From Isoetes taiwanensis (lineage: Eukaryota > Streptophyta > Lycopodiopsida > Isoetales > Isoetaceae): 64,000 bases of DNA. The stretch lies in contig JAJEKV010000861.1 in assembly GCA_021234155.1 (NCBI GenBank), positions 1-64,000 of the forward strand, written 5' to 3'. The translations under genes were made by a program, and so were the position numbers. The notes below the pieces were generated by a model. That model saw nothing but the letters and a program-made list of their open reading frames with translations, made no database searches and was not told the DNA's origin. Of the stretch, positions 22,926 through 33,244 are shown piece after piece. The number at the start of each line of letters is the position of its first letter. Within the stretch, counting starts at the first letter, position 1.

Positions 22926-23305
22926 CTCCAATAAACCACTGATCAAGATTGATCTCAACCGCTCCAATAAACCACTGATCAAGATTGATCTCAACCGTTG
23001 GATCACTATAAACGTGGATCACTATAAACTTGAAGGGCAGTGTGTTAAGGGAGAGTACCAAACATTTCTCTGTTATGGATTTTTAATGCATTAGAGGATA
23101 AGACAAATTTTCAAACAGCTTGGAAGGTAAACTAAGATTGTACTGTTTTGAGACAAATAACGTATAGATCCTGCGAGTTTAGTGATCTCTAAAAAGACTC
23201 ATTAAAAAACCTCTACTAGCATTCTCACCTGCGGGTTTAGTGATCGTTAAAAGACTCATTAGAAAATGCTTCTGCAGGTCACTAAGAAGACCTCTACTAG
23301 TATTC
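22926..23305 (+). repeat. Short direct duplications upstream of zinc transporter 3' end
   Basis: GCTCCAATAAACCACTGATC plus the following 16 bases occurs twice head-to-tail (about 22926-22961 and 22963-22998). A second pair at 23178-23225 and 23227-23300 shares GTTTAGTGATC, AAAGACTCATTA and CCTCTACTAG. These are recent-looking local slippage duplications beyond the 3' end of the transporter gene. Confidence 0.7.
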
Positions 23306-23725
23306 TCAGAACATTTGTTATCATATTGGCAGCAGGGCAGGTACCAAATTTTTTATTTATCCTGATGGCTTTGTTATGATGCTAAGCTATGGCACTGCTT
23401 AACTGTACAGTGCAGATTTCATCATGGTAAAATACAAAATTGATCTCCAATATAAGTATCTACGCTCAAAGCCAATTTGCATTCCCGTTTTATGTTAAAA
23501 AAGACAAATATGCTTAACACAACCACACAACCATTAATTCCTTATGTGCTATCATTCTGCAACAAATGAGAACTTCTCTCCAGTTCCATTATCATCCAAA
23601 CTACACATCCTTATGAAACATATTTTCAATTTGCTACAGCTAAATGTACAATGAAAGATGGTTTCATTGTACAAACGGTTTTGAGAAACAAGATATATGG
23701 CTGAAGGCTCTCTTTCTGGTTGGCT

Positions 23726-25805
23726 CTAAGCTTTCAAGTCCCGTTCAATTTGTATGGTGACATGATTGATTCTGTACACTCTTTCACAAAAATCTATGAC
23801 CTTAGCAAGAACGTCATCAGTATCACAGTTTGGCTTCACTATGACATGGCAAGCTAAGAGTGTCTTTCCTACTGTGATTGCCCAGATGTGCAGTTCATGA
23901 ACTGCAACTACTTCTGGTATGTCTTCCAATAACCTTTTCTCGAGAGCTGTCTTGTCGATTTCACGAGGTGTGCTCTCCATTAAAACCTCAAGAATATCTC
24001 TTACCATTTTAACTGTAGTGCCCAAAACAAGTATGGAGAACAGCAAGGTACAGATCAGGTCAATAATCTTCAAATCAGGACGGTACCATATGACTGCACC
24101 TCCTACCATGACCCCAATGCTTTGTATCAGGTCCCCAAAAACATGCAAATATGCTCCTCTGACATTGATATTATCTTTATGCCGATGCAGATCACAGTCT
24201 ACTGTTTTGCAACATCCTTCAGAATCTTCTGTAATGCGATTGATGACCACAGTATCATTATTGTCGTCATGTTGTCCATGCAAATGCCTTAACAAAGGAA
24301 CTTCAAGATCAGAGGCAACTACATCACTTCCATGGTCTTCATGATCATGACTGTGGGCATGATCTTCATGATCATGATGACTATGTTTATGACCACCATT
24401 GTGATCATGATCATGATCATGATCTTTGTGACCGTGATCATGAGTGTGACCATGAGTATGGTCATGGCCAAGAATGCAAATCATCATTAGGTTGACTACC
24501 AACCCAATACTTGCAATAATGAACATAAGTCTTCCATCCACTTCTTTACTGTTATTCAGTAGCCTATCAACAGCTTCGTATACTAGAATTCCAGTTATCA
24601 GCCATATTATCTGAATTGACACTAGCGCACCTAAAATTTCTAACCTATGAAAGCCAAAAGTCTGGCGGGGTGTTGCCTCCCAGCTGGAGGCCCAAATAGC
24701 AAATAGTGAGACTGCAAACCCTGCAACATCTGAAAGTAAATGTGCAGCATCTGACAGGATGGCCAGACTGTTTGCGTAGATGCCACCTAAAATTTCTAAT
24801 ATCATGAAAACTAGACAGAACACAACAGCGTAAGTTAATTTCTTTGTTGCTGCAGATCTTGCCTTCACTTCTTCTGGAAGACTGCTTGCACCAGAAAGCC
24901 CACATACTGCACCACAGGTTATGCCAGCAGTATCCTGACGCCCTATCAATCCTTGTGGCCTGCACATGCATATAAAAACATGAGCTACTGAGAATATAAA
25001 TAGAATTGAGCTTACGTATTCAAACTTCTAATGTCAGAAAAAAGGGAAAAGTTAAAAAATTGAAGAACAAAAATTTCAAAACATAAAGGAAAAAGGGAAT
25101 AAAGACAAAGTAAAGAGGCACATAATACCAATTATTCATGTATCAGATTTCTTTCCAAGCAAATAAACACAAAATGGAAAACAAAACAAAGACGAAGCCA
25201 TATAACACCAGCTTTTCCTGTATATCTACCCTGGAATGCTCTTTAGTGGTTTAATCGGCCAAAATAGTGTTGTAATGGGCCAGGCCGGTTTAACCGCACC
25301 CGCCCAAGCAACTGGGAACCGATAGCCAATGCTTGCAGCTGCTTAGACGGATCAATCCGGTTCAGAAACCATTTGGACCGCCTTGTCTGCCCCTAAAACC
25401 CCAGTTGGTGAAATTCGAGCAAAGACTGAGCCACATAGAGCAAAAAATGGCCAGAAACCGTTTTTCTTGAGCTGTGGATTGAGCCCGGTGCGGTTAAACC
25501 AAACATCCCAGGATAGAAATATGGACAACCATTCTAATACCAGATTTCATTCCAAGAAAATAAAATTTTGTCCTATTATCTAACCAAAAATCGGACTGTA
25601 AGCGTCAGGTGCTACAAAGAATCAGGGCTAAATAGCAAAGTTGAAGTGCCCATAATTGTCAGGCTGATTCTCGAGCAATATTTTATGGCAGTATGGACAA
25701 AAGAAAAGAATCAAACCTGCTGGGTACTGGGTTCTGGTCCTCGAGAGCATCGATGAAAACCGGATAATCTTCCTTTCCATGATGCGGCTCTTTGAGGCGC
25801 CCCAT
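23726..25805 (-). CDS. MTP1: Vacuolar zinc transporter, MTP1-like (CDF family)
   Basis: Cation diffusion facilitators exchange Zn2+ for H+ across the tonoplast, loading zinc into the vacuole. The large exon is complement(23726-24959). I infer a first coding exon at complement(25717-25805): donor CAG|GTTTGA and acceptor TGTGCAG|GCC join in phase, giving 440 aa starting [10 protein letters not shown]. Without it the reading would begin MCRPQG at 24967 (413 aa). Six membrane segments are visible (about 71-89, 93-118, 136-158, 173-194, 298-321, 327-345). Zinc-site residues are H103/D107 in TM2 (HLLSD) and H302/D306 in TM5 (HVFGD). The TM4-TM5 loop (195-240) is the His/Asp-rich sensor typical of plant MTP1. 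The GWEATPRQT-type block (here SWEATPRQT) and MESTPREID are also family hallmarks. No stops or frameshifts; expected to be functional. Confidence 0.93.
25231..25514. mobile_element. MITE-like insert in the transporter intron
   Basis: Inside the 757-bp intron (24960-25716), CCTGGAATG at the left and CATCCCAGG at the right are inverted ends with one mismatch. A 14-bp exact inverted pair, GGTTTAACCGCACC (25287-25300) and its complement (25487-25500), lies inside. The right half resembles the 40898-41297 element in sequence ('CCTTGTC.ACCCCTAAAA', 'CAGAAACC.TT.TT'). It is probably a diverged family member; no target duplication was identified. Confidence 0.5.
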
Positions 25806-25869
25806 AGCAGCGCCAAATTTTCGTGCTAATGCTTTACCTTTTTTGTTCCTCGTTAGTGCCTCTCTTTAG

Positions 25870-25880
25870 TTTATATATAA
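25870..25880 (-). promoter_or_regulatory. TATA box candidate for zinc transporter gene
   Basis: On the minus strand TTATATATAAA lies about 65 bp upstream of the inferred first ATG (25805), a spacing that would leave a short 5' leader of roughly 35 nt. This independently supports the upstream exon. The region is AT-rich, so chance occurrence is possible. Confidence 0.4.
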
Positions 25881-26149
25881 AATAAATATAAATAGGCTAG
25901 ATCGACAATTTAGGAATGCATAGTTTTATTTTTGACTTTGGCAAAAAGGGTTCGTGTTAAAAATAAAATTTAATTAAACTTAGTTTTCTGTTTTTGTACT
26001 TGTGTCCCACTAGATAGTTCGACTTTGTCATGCATTGTGGGGTGGTTCAACGTGCTCACTACATAATAAGACAACCTCCATCTGTGCGTTGTGTCATTCT
26101 CTTAGAGAGAATAGGGTCCTGGCATAATTTGAGGCAGGTCAACTTCTAA

Positions 26150-26340
26150 GGGTGCTTTCCCATAGGCAAGAAACCTCCAAATTTCCTGAAGGCCTGGTCT
26201 GGTCTGCTATTCCGATGTTCCCATGAGTTAAGGACCTGAGTGGCTGAGGTTAAGAACCTCATTTGGAAAGTAACCCCGACGATTAATTTTAGACCTGGGT
26301 CTGACCTCATCCAGGTCCGTCCGTCCATGGGAAAGCACCC
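26150..26340. mobile_element. Tourist-like MITE (PIF/Harbinger type)
   Basis: A 191-bp element has perfect 14-bp terminal inverted repeats, GGGTGCTTTCCCAT and ATGGGAAAGCACCC, flanked by TAA on both sides (26147-26149 and 26341-26343). A TWA target duplication with TIRs beginning GGG is the signature of PIF/Harbinger-derived Tourist MITEs. It encodes no protein and would need a transposase in trans. It sits about 350 bp upstream of the zinc transporter start. Confidence 0.85.
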
Positions 26341-26375
26341 TAAGATCCCTATTATGTACACATAAATGTGCGTTT

Positions 26376-26572
26376 AGGGCTAATTCTCGTTTGGAAGCTT
26401 GGATGACGAGTCGAGCATGGAGAATCAACCCTAAAGGCACCCTTCCTTCAGGGTTGATTCTCGGCTGGAAGCTTGGTCGACGCGCGGAGCGTGGAGAATC
26501 AACCCTAAATGCACGAGTGTTGATTCTCGACTAGAAGATTGGTCGGTGCACGAAACGTGGAGAATCAACTCT
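26376..26572. repeat. Three tandem ~57-bp mini-foldbacks
   Basis: Units at 26377-26432, 26450-26506 and 26516-26572 each begin with a GGGTTGATTCTC-like arm and end with the inverse GAGAATCAACCCT-like arm. The middles are related ('GGAAGCTTGG..GACG'). Each unit can fold into a hairpin. They lie next to the Tourist-like MITE and may be tandem copies of a very small MITE or an amplified promoter motif. Confidence 0.8.
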
Positions 26573-26579
26573 AAACGCG

Positions 26580-27520
26580 CCATTCCTCCAATATTATGGA
26601 GATAAGGGAGACAAGATTCTTCTCTAAAAATGGGTAAAATGGGCATGTAAGTTGAAGGAAAAACATAGAGAAAATTCCACGAACACACCTGGGTTTGAAG
26701 TATGCCACATGGCACGACACCATTGATTCACTAGAATCCTTTCTACCTTATCTTTACTAGTGTAAAGAAGGAGCGTGAGTTGCACATTCTTTGAAAGAGA
26801 TATTGTTCAATGATGATAAAGTGCTAATGCAAAAGCATGGATGCTTAACATTTTATTCATTGCTTCCAAAAGTTATCCATGTGCCAAAGAAGATCCCAAG
26901 TTGATGTCATGATTGGGATATGAATTGTGCCAACAAATTGTGATACCGAAAATGAGTATGATGGGTGGGGCATTAATTAAGAAAGGAAAAAACACATCTA
27001 ACACACCCTTTGGATAGGTGGGCTTTGAATGTTGTCTACATTGGTCAAGCGTGTTCATTTCGTTTAGCAGACTTGCGCAACCAAGGTACAAGATTCCTTT
27101 GGGATTCTAGCTTGTCCACACGCCTTCCACATCACGCCGAAATGACGTGGCATAATGCCTACCATTGGATGTCATATTTTTTGAATTATGTGGCCAAAAT
27201 TTGCCTTTGATCATGTATTAATCATGGCCCGCTTCATGTTTTTGTTGCTGTAAAGACCACTGAAAATGATAGGCATAACTACTGTTAAGCACTAATAGGC
27301 TCCAACATTCCAAGTTTTAATCCCATGCCCTAGTATATTCCTCCCCTCCTAGAGGTTTTTCCTCCACCAACTACATGATACTAATCTTAAACAGTAAACT
27401 CCTTGTGCCAACCAATAAGCCAAAAGGGTGGACCCTTAACGGACCTTAATCTTTTCTAAGGTTTTATCCCATCCCTGAGCCGAAAGGATCCCTTGTGCCA
27501 AAAGGACTTATTGGGCAGAT
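26580..27520. other. No recognised gene
   Basis: AT-rich sequence with only short frames. The stretch 27340-27500 is a plausible 5' leader of the LINE remnant that follows. Nothing else is evident. Confidence 0.45.
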
Positions 27521-27529
27521 CTCCCATGA

Positions 27530-29716
27530 GAGTTTAATGATATGTTGTCGTGGAATGTCCAAAATGTCGCTTCTTCCTCAAGTAAAAGGAGCAGATTTTC
27601 TTTTTATTCGACTAAATTTTCCATCGATTATTTTTGCTGCCTTCAAGCATGTAAATTCCATAGAGGTGATGTATACAAGGTGGCTTCCATTATGGGTTGT
27701 GACTACAATGTTCTAATTGCAATAACTAACTCAGCTAAAACGAGGGTCCAAACTACTTGAAGGTCTTCTATTGATATTACATTTACCCAAAATCAATAGA
27801 ATTGGTCGTTGGGTTATTGTTAAATGGCAAGACAAGGGTCAGGAATGGGGCATAGTAAATGCTTATATACATAATCGAGCAAGCTAAAGGGGTTTCCTAT
27901 GGAGTTTCTTAAGGAGTGAGGTTCTTACACTAGGGAAGAATGTTGCTTGGTTTGTGCGTGACGATTTTAGTATGGTGGAAGTAGAAGCTGATAGATATGG
28001 TAAATCAGTAGTTCAAGGGTTTGAAAGGAAGTAGTGGCAATGCTTCGTGCAAGTGTGACCGATCCTACACATGGTGTAATGGTTGGACGGATAGTGATAG
28101 AGTCTATGCTCGACATGATCATGGATATTATAATGTTGTTGTTGCTGGTTTGGTACTTGACATTCACAGGACTAATCTTTTGGATAGTTCAATTTCATAT
28201 CACGACCCACAACGATTCGTTTCTTTGTATTATCAAATAATAAAAGACTACCAAAATGTTATTCAAGCTTTATGTCAGTTACTTGAAGAATGAAGGCTCA
28301 AATCTGGTTGTAGCATTCTCTCAATCTGAGAGAGATGTTAGGTGTTATTGCTGCCATGGCTACTGTTGAATTATTTGCAAAGAATTGGGGTCATAGAAAG
28401 TACTGAAGGCTAGAGGACAGTTGATAGCCTTATATCAGGAGCTACAAACATGCAGAGCTCAGGCTCCTTCTTTTGGAGTTAGAGAAAAATAGACCTTGAC
28501 AGAAATTAAGGGTGTTAACCAGGTGAATGCAACTAGGTTGAAGGATGGTTTACAATGGTTCAAATCTGGTGATGGATGCCCACAATTCCTTTATAGCTGA
28601 GAATGTGCAATCCAATATGTTGATATAAGTGCATTCTATTGTTTGAGTAGATTGATATTGAGACAAATATCTTGCAAACTAGAAACTATGATTGGATGCT
28701 AGTGGGGTTTGTCGGTGTTCTAGTTTTCTTCAAAGAATCTGCACATTTGATTCTAAAGCAGCTTTCAAGGCGGTCTTTTAAGTTTGGACTAGTAAGCCAC
28801 TAATGTTGTCTTTTGCTCTCAATCTTTTCAATAAGAATGATGATTTTGCTCCTCTAAATTATAGAGCAACTCAATTGTTTTCATTTTTTGCATCTTGTTC
28901 TCCAGCAAGATTATAAGATTGATCTTTTAAGCAAATCACATTGAAGGGTTGGAGCAACATTGAAGTATGACTTATAAAGAAAGTAGTGTTTTGGTCTCTT
29001 AGGCAGTCTTTTAGTTGGATATTCTGCTTAGATGGTTTTTTCTCTCTCCTCTTGCTCTTTCTTTGCTAGCGGAAAGATCTAGGGGTGTTTCCTTGGAAGA
29101 AGCCAAAGTAAGTTTTTTATCTCAACTTTACAGTTTTTAAACAGGATGTCAGATTATTTAAGGTTGGAGAGCTGGAAGATGCTTCCATCTAGATATCATG
29201 AACCAGAATGTAGGGAGAGTTTGGCGGCTGGACTGTGTGCCTGGCTTATTGCAGGTCGTCTGACTGGCACATCCTGACAAAACAGAGTCTCTTTTAGTTT
29301 CATGTTTGATAGTAAATCTGTTGATTTTGATTAGAGTTTGAAGCATATTGGCTTCTCTAAGCAGAGATTATTCACATTAATCTTCATCTTTATTCTCTTC
29401 ATTTCGATAAAAATCCATTCAATTCTATTTTTGCAAGAGTTCTGTTGGGGCATTCAAGATTTATCTGCAGTTTGTAGAAAATGGGCATTCCATGCTTGTA
29501 ATATATTATTTAACTGAGCAGATTTCATACTATAGTACTACTTGGACAGAAGGAGATGTTGAGAGAGGCTTATGAGTATTATAGTTGTAGGTATGATTCA
29601 GACCTATGTGGGGTCCTTTGTAGCTAAATTATATCTAATCCATGAGGGATCTTTGTATTGTAATTCTTCCAATTTGATCAATACAAAAAGTTCTTATCTT
29701 CAACACACGCACACAC

Positions 29717-29718
<2 letters not shown>
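27530..29718 (+). mobile_element. LINE-A: degenerate L1-like retrotransposon
   Basis: The plus strand starts with MLSWNVQN near 27542, the 'WN.RG' start of an APE-type endonuclease. It continues with 'DYFCCLQACK' (family 'D...LQE.K'), RWVIVKWQDKG...WGIVNAY (about 27805-27870) and 'VAWFVRDDFSMVEVEADRYG' (about 27945-28005), the latter equivalent to 'W...GDFN.VE...D+.G' with the catalytic GDFN lost. Around 28080-28200, VVVAGLVLDIHRTNLLDSS matches the block before the SDH motif. RT is almost unrecognisable and stops are frequent. The 3' end carries TTTGATCAATACAAAAAG and then a (CA)/(GA) tract. Confidence 0.6.
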
Positions 29719-29782
<64 letters not shown>

Positions 29783-29828
29783 GAAGAGAGAGGAGAGAGA
29801 GGAGAGAGGAGAGAAAGAAAGAAAGAAA
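29719..29828 (+). repeat. (GA)n microsatellite, first tract
   Basis: Pure (GA)n runs from 29719 to about 29779 and degenerates into GAGGAGA and GAAA repeats up to 29828, directly adjoining the 3' end of LINE-B. A reading frame through it (Arg-Glu repeats) is an artefact. Confidence 0.95.
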
Positions 29829-29907
29829 TTTGGTTATTTTCGCCTACTAGACCATCAGGTCTATGAGACGTATTTTTACAAGAAAACCTGTGAAAACACC
29901 ACAGAGT

Positions 29908-30369
29908 TTATACAGCCTCTCCCTCAGTTGGGAGAGCACCGGTCTCCTCTCCTAAATATGACTCGTAATCTTCTAAAAGTGTTTTGTACCCCCGTACATA
30001 CTGCTCTCTCAATTCTAGAATATCTGTTAGGAATTTACCAATTACCTTCGCAGGTAAATTAAAGAATTCCACAAGGGTGCTGACTCGAACTGCATGGTGC
30101 CCTCTTATGTCTTGGTATGCTGGGCAATGTAAAATGACATGAGTCTCGTCCTCTAGAGTGTTCTCCTCACATACTCTGCACAATCGGAGTTCTTGTGGTA
30201 TATCCCCCCACCGACCCACCTCAATCCCTAGGTGGTGTGAGCTGAGACGCATTCTGCATATTGTGTGCCTCTTATGCAGTGATATGTTTTCTCTCAGGTA
30301 AGACACCTCAGTCAGTCCTGGATTCATCCATTTCCTGTAATTTTCCATTTTTGCTTGCCCGCAGCCCAC
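29908..30369 (-). pseudogene. LINE-B ORF2 C-terminal Cys/His domain
   Basis: A 153-codon frame contains RMRLSSHHLGIEVGRW and then CRVCEENTLEDETHVILHCP. The spacing C-x2-C-x11-H-x4-C corresponds to the C-terminal zinc-knuckle-like motif of ORF2 in many LINE clades, thought to bind the RNA. It ends at a stop about 80 bp before the 3' tail. LINE-C and LINE-E carry the same domain in more decayed form. The start shown is just the first Met in the open frame; the real reading continues upstream after a frameshift. Confidence 0.8.
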
Positions 30370-30837
30370 ATCTTTTGTTTAACTCTTTTCCCACACGTAG
30401 CCTTGTCTTCACAGAATGCATCCGATGGGATATTCTCAACAAAGAATGTCCCATTTTTAGCCACTTAAGAAAAAATCAGCATACCACCCTTTGCTCTCCG
30501 CGTGTTTCATAGCAGCATGTGGTAGGGCTTTGTCATCCAAGGCCTTCAATTTCCACACATATACGCTCGTTCGTATAGGGCTTAGCCTCTAATGGCATTA
30601 GACCCGCCTCTCCAAAAGATAGCATAAAGGCGTTTGTACCTTTCTCCCATTTCCGCAAGTAGAAACTTTTTAGGACTTTTTCTACTTTCTTCCATCATTC
30701 AAAGATAAAAACGGTCCCCCATATTACACATCCATACAAAACTGCTTGTTGAACCAATGCGCAAAACAGTCTTTTCTTTAACCCAAAGTCAACAATGTCT
30801 GCATTCTTGCATTGCCTCTGCATCGCAAACAATGCTT

Positions 30838-31520
30838 TCAGCCCCCATCAACTCTTTGATCCAATTGCCTTATTCCACCGTAAGATTGATCCACTAGTAG
30901 ACCTAAATATTTATAAGTAGGTACTACCTCCACCTTGTCCCCTTTGTAACTGAAAGTATACCTGTCCGTCTTCTGAGTGCCAAATATCATGATTTTAGTC
31001 TTGGATAGGTTGACTCTCATATCCATCACCTCACAAAAAAAAGCTAGATTTTGTTAAGTGTTTTTAATCCCTCCTTGCTTCTAGCAAATATGACTACATC
31101 ATCGGTATAGAAGCGGAAAAAATTACATACCCCATTAGCGTTGCCTTGCTCTCCTCCACTTTTAGTGATCCAATCTTCTAACTCATCAATGAATATGCCA
31201 AAGCGAGTAGGTGATAGCGGACACCTGTTTGACCCCAATGTTACTCGATTCCCACATCCCGTGGCGAGAGGGAAAGATAGATGTACCCAAACTTTTTTTT
31301 CATATAGCTGCAAACCGCATTACGGAAATGTGTTGGAACCCCTAGTTTATCCATTCTCTTCCATATATTTTGCTCTTCTTCATCAAGCGCTTTAGAAATC
31401 AACAAAGAGCGTAAAAGTGGCTTTTTTGTCTTTTCACCGGAATCTATTATAGTTCGAGCACCAAGATATGGTCTGTGCAAGTAGCTTTTTGGTCTAAAAC
31501 CTGCTTGCATATTAGATCTT
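30838..31520 (-). pseudogene. LINE-B reverse transcriptase fragments
   Basis: Consecutive minus frames give 'MQAGFRP' (RT block 'QAGFR'), then KALDEEEQNIWKRMDKLGVP (palm 'KAFD.V....+...+...G+P'). After that come CPLSPTRFGIFIDELEDWI ('G+.QG.PLSP.LF...+++L') and FYTDDVVIFARS, the catalytic FADD-type box. The final frame has MRVNLSKTKIMIFG followed by YKYLGLLVD, the RT 'N..KT....F' and 'YLG' thumb blocks. Frame changes between them show at least two frameshifts, so the enzyme is inactive despite well-conserved motifs. Confidence 0.85.
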
Positions 31521-32048
31521 TTTCCATTCTCCTCTTTTGCCGAGGGCTTATTTTATGCTCTACTATGGTTGCAAAAAGCTTTTGCGTGAGGTCACGACCA
31601 TGATCATTGCAGTAGTTGTTGGGATCCCCCGTGTCCCAGTTTATGCAGGGAACTACCCCTTCATCCGCCCAACTATGTGGGAAACCATCGGTATAGAAGC
31701 ATTCAACAATTTACCAATCACCCGATGTCCCCGGTCCCACCCACTTAACCATCTCGGCCTTTAGCCCAAACATATCTGATGCCTTCCCATTAGCAAGTTT
31801 CTGGATCCCTCTCTCAACATCTACTGCGTGGATCAATAAGTTATCATTGCTCTTTCCCAATCTTTCATCAATGCCATCGTGGTACAACTTAATAATCGGT
31901 GTATAAGCCTATCGGGGTCTAGATTCAGCCCTTTAAGCAGCCTTACATTTCAGCTTACTCCAGAATCTTTTTGGGTCCTTCGTTAGCATGTCTACCATTT
32001 CCAACTGCCTTACTGTTGTATACTCCCTTTTTTTTCTTCTTACCATTT

Positions 32049-33180
32049 TCATGTATATATTTCTCTTTTCCCGCTTATCGCTCCCCTTAGCTTCCTTGTA
32101 TAGCTTGGCGGACTGTTTGCATTCCTTATCAAACCAATGGTTACATGGCAGCCCCGAGCTCTTTTAAAAGAGCTAAAGCATTCGGTCGCAGCCTCCAACA
32201 GAATCACACTGAGCTTAGCATCTATATCACTAGCCTTTTCTGGCCATTGCACATTTTTCACCTTATGCTCACAGAGATCCATATACATCTTTGCTTTATG
32301 GAAATCGAAAGAAAGCGATGTGTAGCTCTTACCTGGTGCCATATGATTCAGCTTGCTTGGGAGTTTTAGCTCAAAGATTAGCGGCATGTGATCCGGCGGG
32401 CCTCCGATGTAGAAATCATGAATTATTTCCATTGAGTGTTCTCCCTTAATTAAGTAATCTACCACACTCATGCACCATTTCCCATTGAGCCAACCGATGT
32501 GCATTTTCCTGAGAGTGGATACTTGGCAATCCCATTGTAGACAACCAAACCCAACCCCCACACATGTTCAGGAAGTGTCCCCCTTGAGGTGTAACATATC
32601 CATAAGTATCTTCAGTGCTTCTCCCCCATCCAGCTTTGCTTACCTCAGCTTCGTCCAGCATTTCTAGCCAAATTGCCTCCTTGGACGAGCCTACCATATT
32701 TGCCTGCTTATTTTTGCTATGAAAGCATTGAAATCCCCTACTAGGATTATTTCTCCGAGGTTCATAATTCCAATATATCTTGTTCAAAGATAGAAAATGG
32801 GTCGTCCCTATCCAGATCACACCGATCATAAATTGGTGACTCCCGAGGCGGAAAAATAGCATCCTCCAATAAAGACCTTAGCCCGCACCTACTAACTCCA
32901 CCCATAATGTTTGTTTGGGAAGAATGAAACTCAACCTTCCAACTAAAATGCGTTAATTTTTTGTTAGTGAACAAGCAATGCCTCCAAAGCCCCCTTAACC
33001 TCCATCCCTTTTTATACCATACACGTAGTCTATGCATACAAAACCAGTAAAATTTGGTAAACTAAGCTCTTCATGTCTATGTGTCTCCGTAAAAAGATGA
33101 TATCCCACTTTTCTATTTCTAATGATTTCCAGCTTGGTTATGTCGAGGCCATTTATATTCCACATAACCTCGATGGTCGC
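32049..33180 (-). pseudogene. LINE-B APE-type endonuclease remnant
   Basis: A frame starting MWNINGLDITKLEIIRNRKV (about 33157 downward) leads to LFTETH, the 'ETH' metal-binding block. It is followed by the frame 32762-33037 with FPPRESPIYDRCDLDRDDPF, and by frames at 32446-32862 and 32049-32561. The latter includes GGPPDHMPLIFELKLP, equivalent to the catalytic 'SDH.P+.....' block with Ser replaced by Pro. This endonuclease would nick target DNA to prime reverse transcription. Frameshifts make it inactive. Confidence 0.75.
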
Positions 33181-33244
33181 GAGTTCCTATTCACGGTCCT
33201 CCACTACTACTTTCCTCCTTTCCCAATATCTTGTCCATTCTCCG

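Noticed and set aside
23919-24344. 141-codon plus-strand frame over the zinc transporter
   Set aside because: Antisense shadow of a strongly supported coding exon.
29572-29850. Open frame of Arg-Glu repeats across the first (GA)n tract
   Set aside because: Any frame through (GA)n stays open; there is no other coding signal.
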